NCBI GenBank assembly: GCA_019639115.1
Contig: JAHBSM010000005.1
Location: 186,001 to 250,000 of the forward strand
Length of the DNA: 64,000 nt
Source of the DNA: Acidobacteriota bacterium
GTDB lineage: Bacteria; Acidobacteriota; Blastocatellia; Pyrinomonadales; Pyrinomonadaceae
Direction of reading: 5' to 3'
Every line of letters starts with the position of its first letter. The stretch's first letter is position 1. The position numbers and the translations under genes were made by a program. Positions 63,896 through 64,000 of the stretch are shown here, piece by piece. The notes under the pieces were generated by a model that saw only the letters and a program-made list of their open reading frames with translations, had not been told where the DNA came from and did no database searches.

Positions 63896-64000
63896 TCAGT
63901 TCATTTTTAGCATTGGATCGCCAAGCAATGCCCACGAAAGCCGAACATCTGAGGACGAAGGCAACACTGACTTTGCGTCATTGATGAGATCCCCAAGCCG
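63896..64000 (-). CDS. C-terminal end of a reverse-strand protein (start outside window)
   Basis: The reverse frame is open from the window end to TGA at 63898-63896 (34 residues visible): it starts RLGDLINDAKSVLP and ends LSWALLGDPMLKMN. A final LLGDP motif is typical of the end of C25 (gingipain-like) peptidases, but 34 residues cannot settle it. The terminator just downstream supports a real gene end. Confidence 0.5.
   Translation of the reverse strand, partial: RLGDLINDAKSVLPSSSDVRLSWALLGDPMLKMN

Overview
The window looks like chromosomal DNA of an Acidobacteriota bacterium, most likely of the Blastocatellia/Pyrinomonadaceae type. This is inferred from content, not from a marker-gene search. 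The clues are a mid-50s GC impression, a VWFA-related protein of the Acidobacterial kind, stacked MacB/FtsX permeases, many secreted peptidases (S9, M1, M28, S41, S45), zinc-ribbon kinase/FHA proteins, a ResB/CcsA cytochrome c system and zinc-ribbon membrane proteins. No prophage, insertion sequence or CRISPR array was seen. Gene packing is dense, and composition looks even throughout.

Layout. 1-1.9 kb: a Ser/Thr kinase (cut by the window start) and an FHA protein. 2.1-9.6 kb: a MacA-like adaptor, one ATPase and four consecutive, different MacB-like permeases. 9.6-12.4 kb: a Yip1-like membrane protein and two Opp/Dpp-type ATPases without their permeases. 12.7-20 kb: exported peptidases (S41, M28, S9, M1) and a 56-residue membrane protein. 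20-21 kb: an SRAP (HMCES/YedK) gene behind a clear c-di-AMP (ydaO-type) riboswitch and terminator. 21-26.4 kb: haem/cytochrome genes (DUF420, cox subunit III, ctaB, resB, ccsA). 26.4-32.5 kb: a secreted hypothetical protein, an AAC(6')-like acetyltransferase, an S41 protein lacking its catalytic dyad, a RuvX-like protein, a penicillin-acylase-like hydrolase and a lipoprotein cytochrome c. 32.5-41 kb: tRNA-Arg(TCG), an M15-like lipoprotein, histidine-utilisation genes (hutH, hutI, divergent hutU, a secreted YCII protein, an arginase-fold protein with altered metal ligands) and a TPR protein. 41-51.4 kb: translation genes (tRNA-Val, thrS, infC, rpmI, rplT, pheS, pheT) interrupted by kbl-tdh on the opposite strand, then a coiled-coil protein, zapA and a probable 6S RNA. 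51.4-64 kb: mixed genes, including a Gfo/Idh/MocA-isomerase pair, a lytic transglycosylase, threonine ammonia-lyase, an SPFH protein, glutathione peroxidase, mltG, a HAD phosphatase, two cyclophilins, dtd and tRNA-Arg(CCG).

How the genes fit together. Histidine is degraded by HutH-HutU-HutI. The last step has no obviously competent hydrolase here, because the arginase-like gene lacks three of six usual metal ligands. Threonine is a recurring theme: thrS, kbl-tdh and ilvA all lie within 17 kb.

The most striking signal is upstream of thrS. A 16-codon reading frame carries five consecutive, differently spelled Thr codons. It is followed by RNA segments that can pair with the Thr-codon run and with the thrS start region. 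This suggests ribosome-stalling control of threonyl-tRNA synthetase. Other notable points are infC starting at AUC, the c-di-AMP riboswitch in front of an SRAP gene, the one-ATPase/four-permease cluster, two probable pseudo-enzymes (S41, HutG-like) and a PheT without the EMAP-like tRNA-binding insert.
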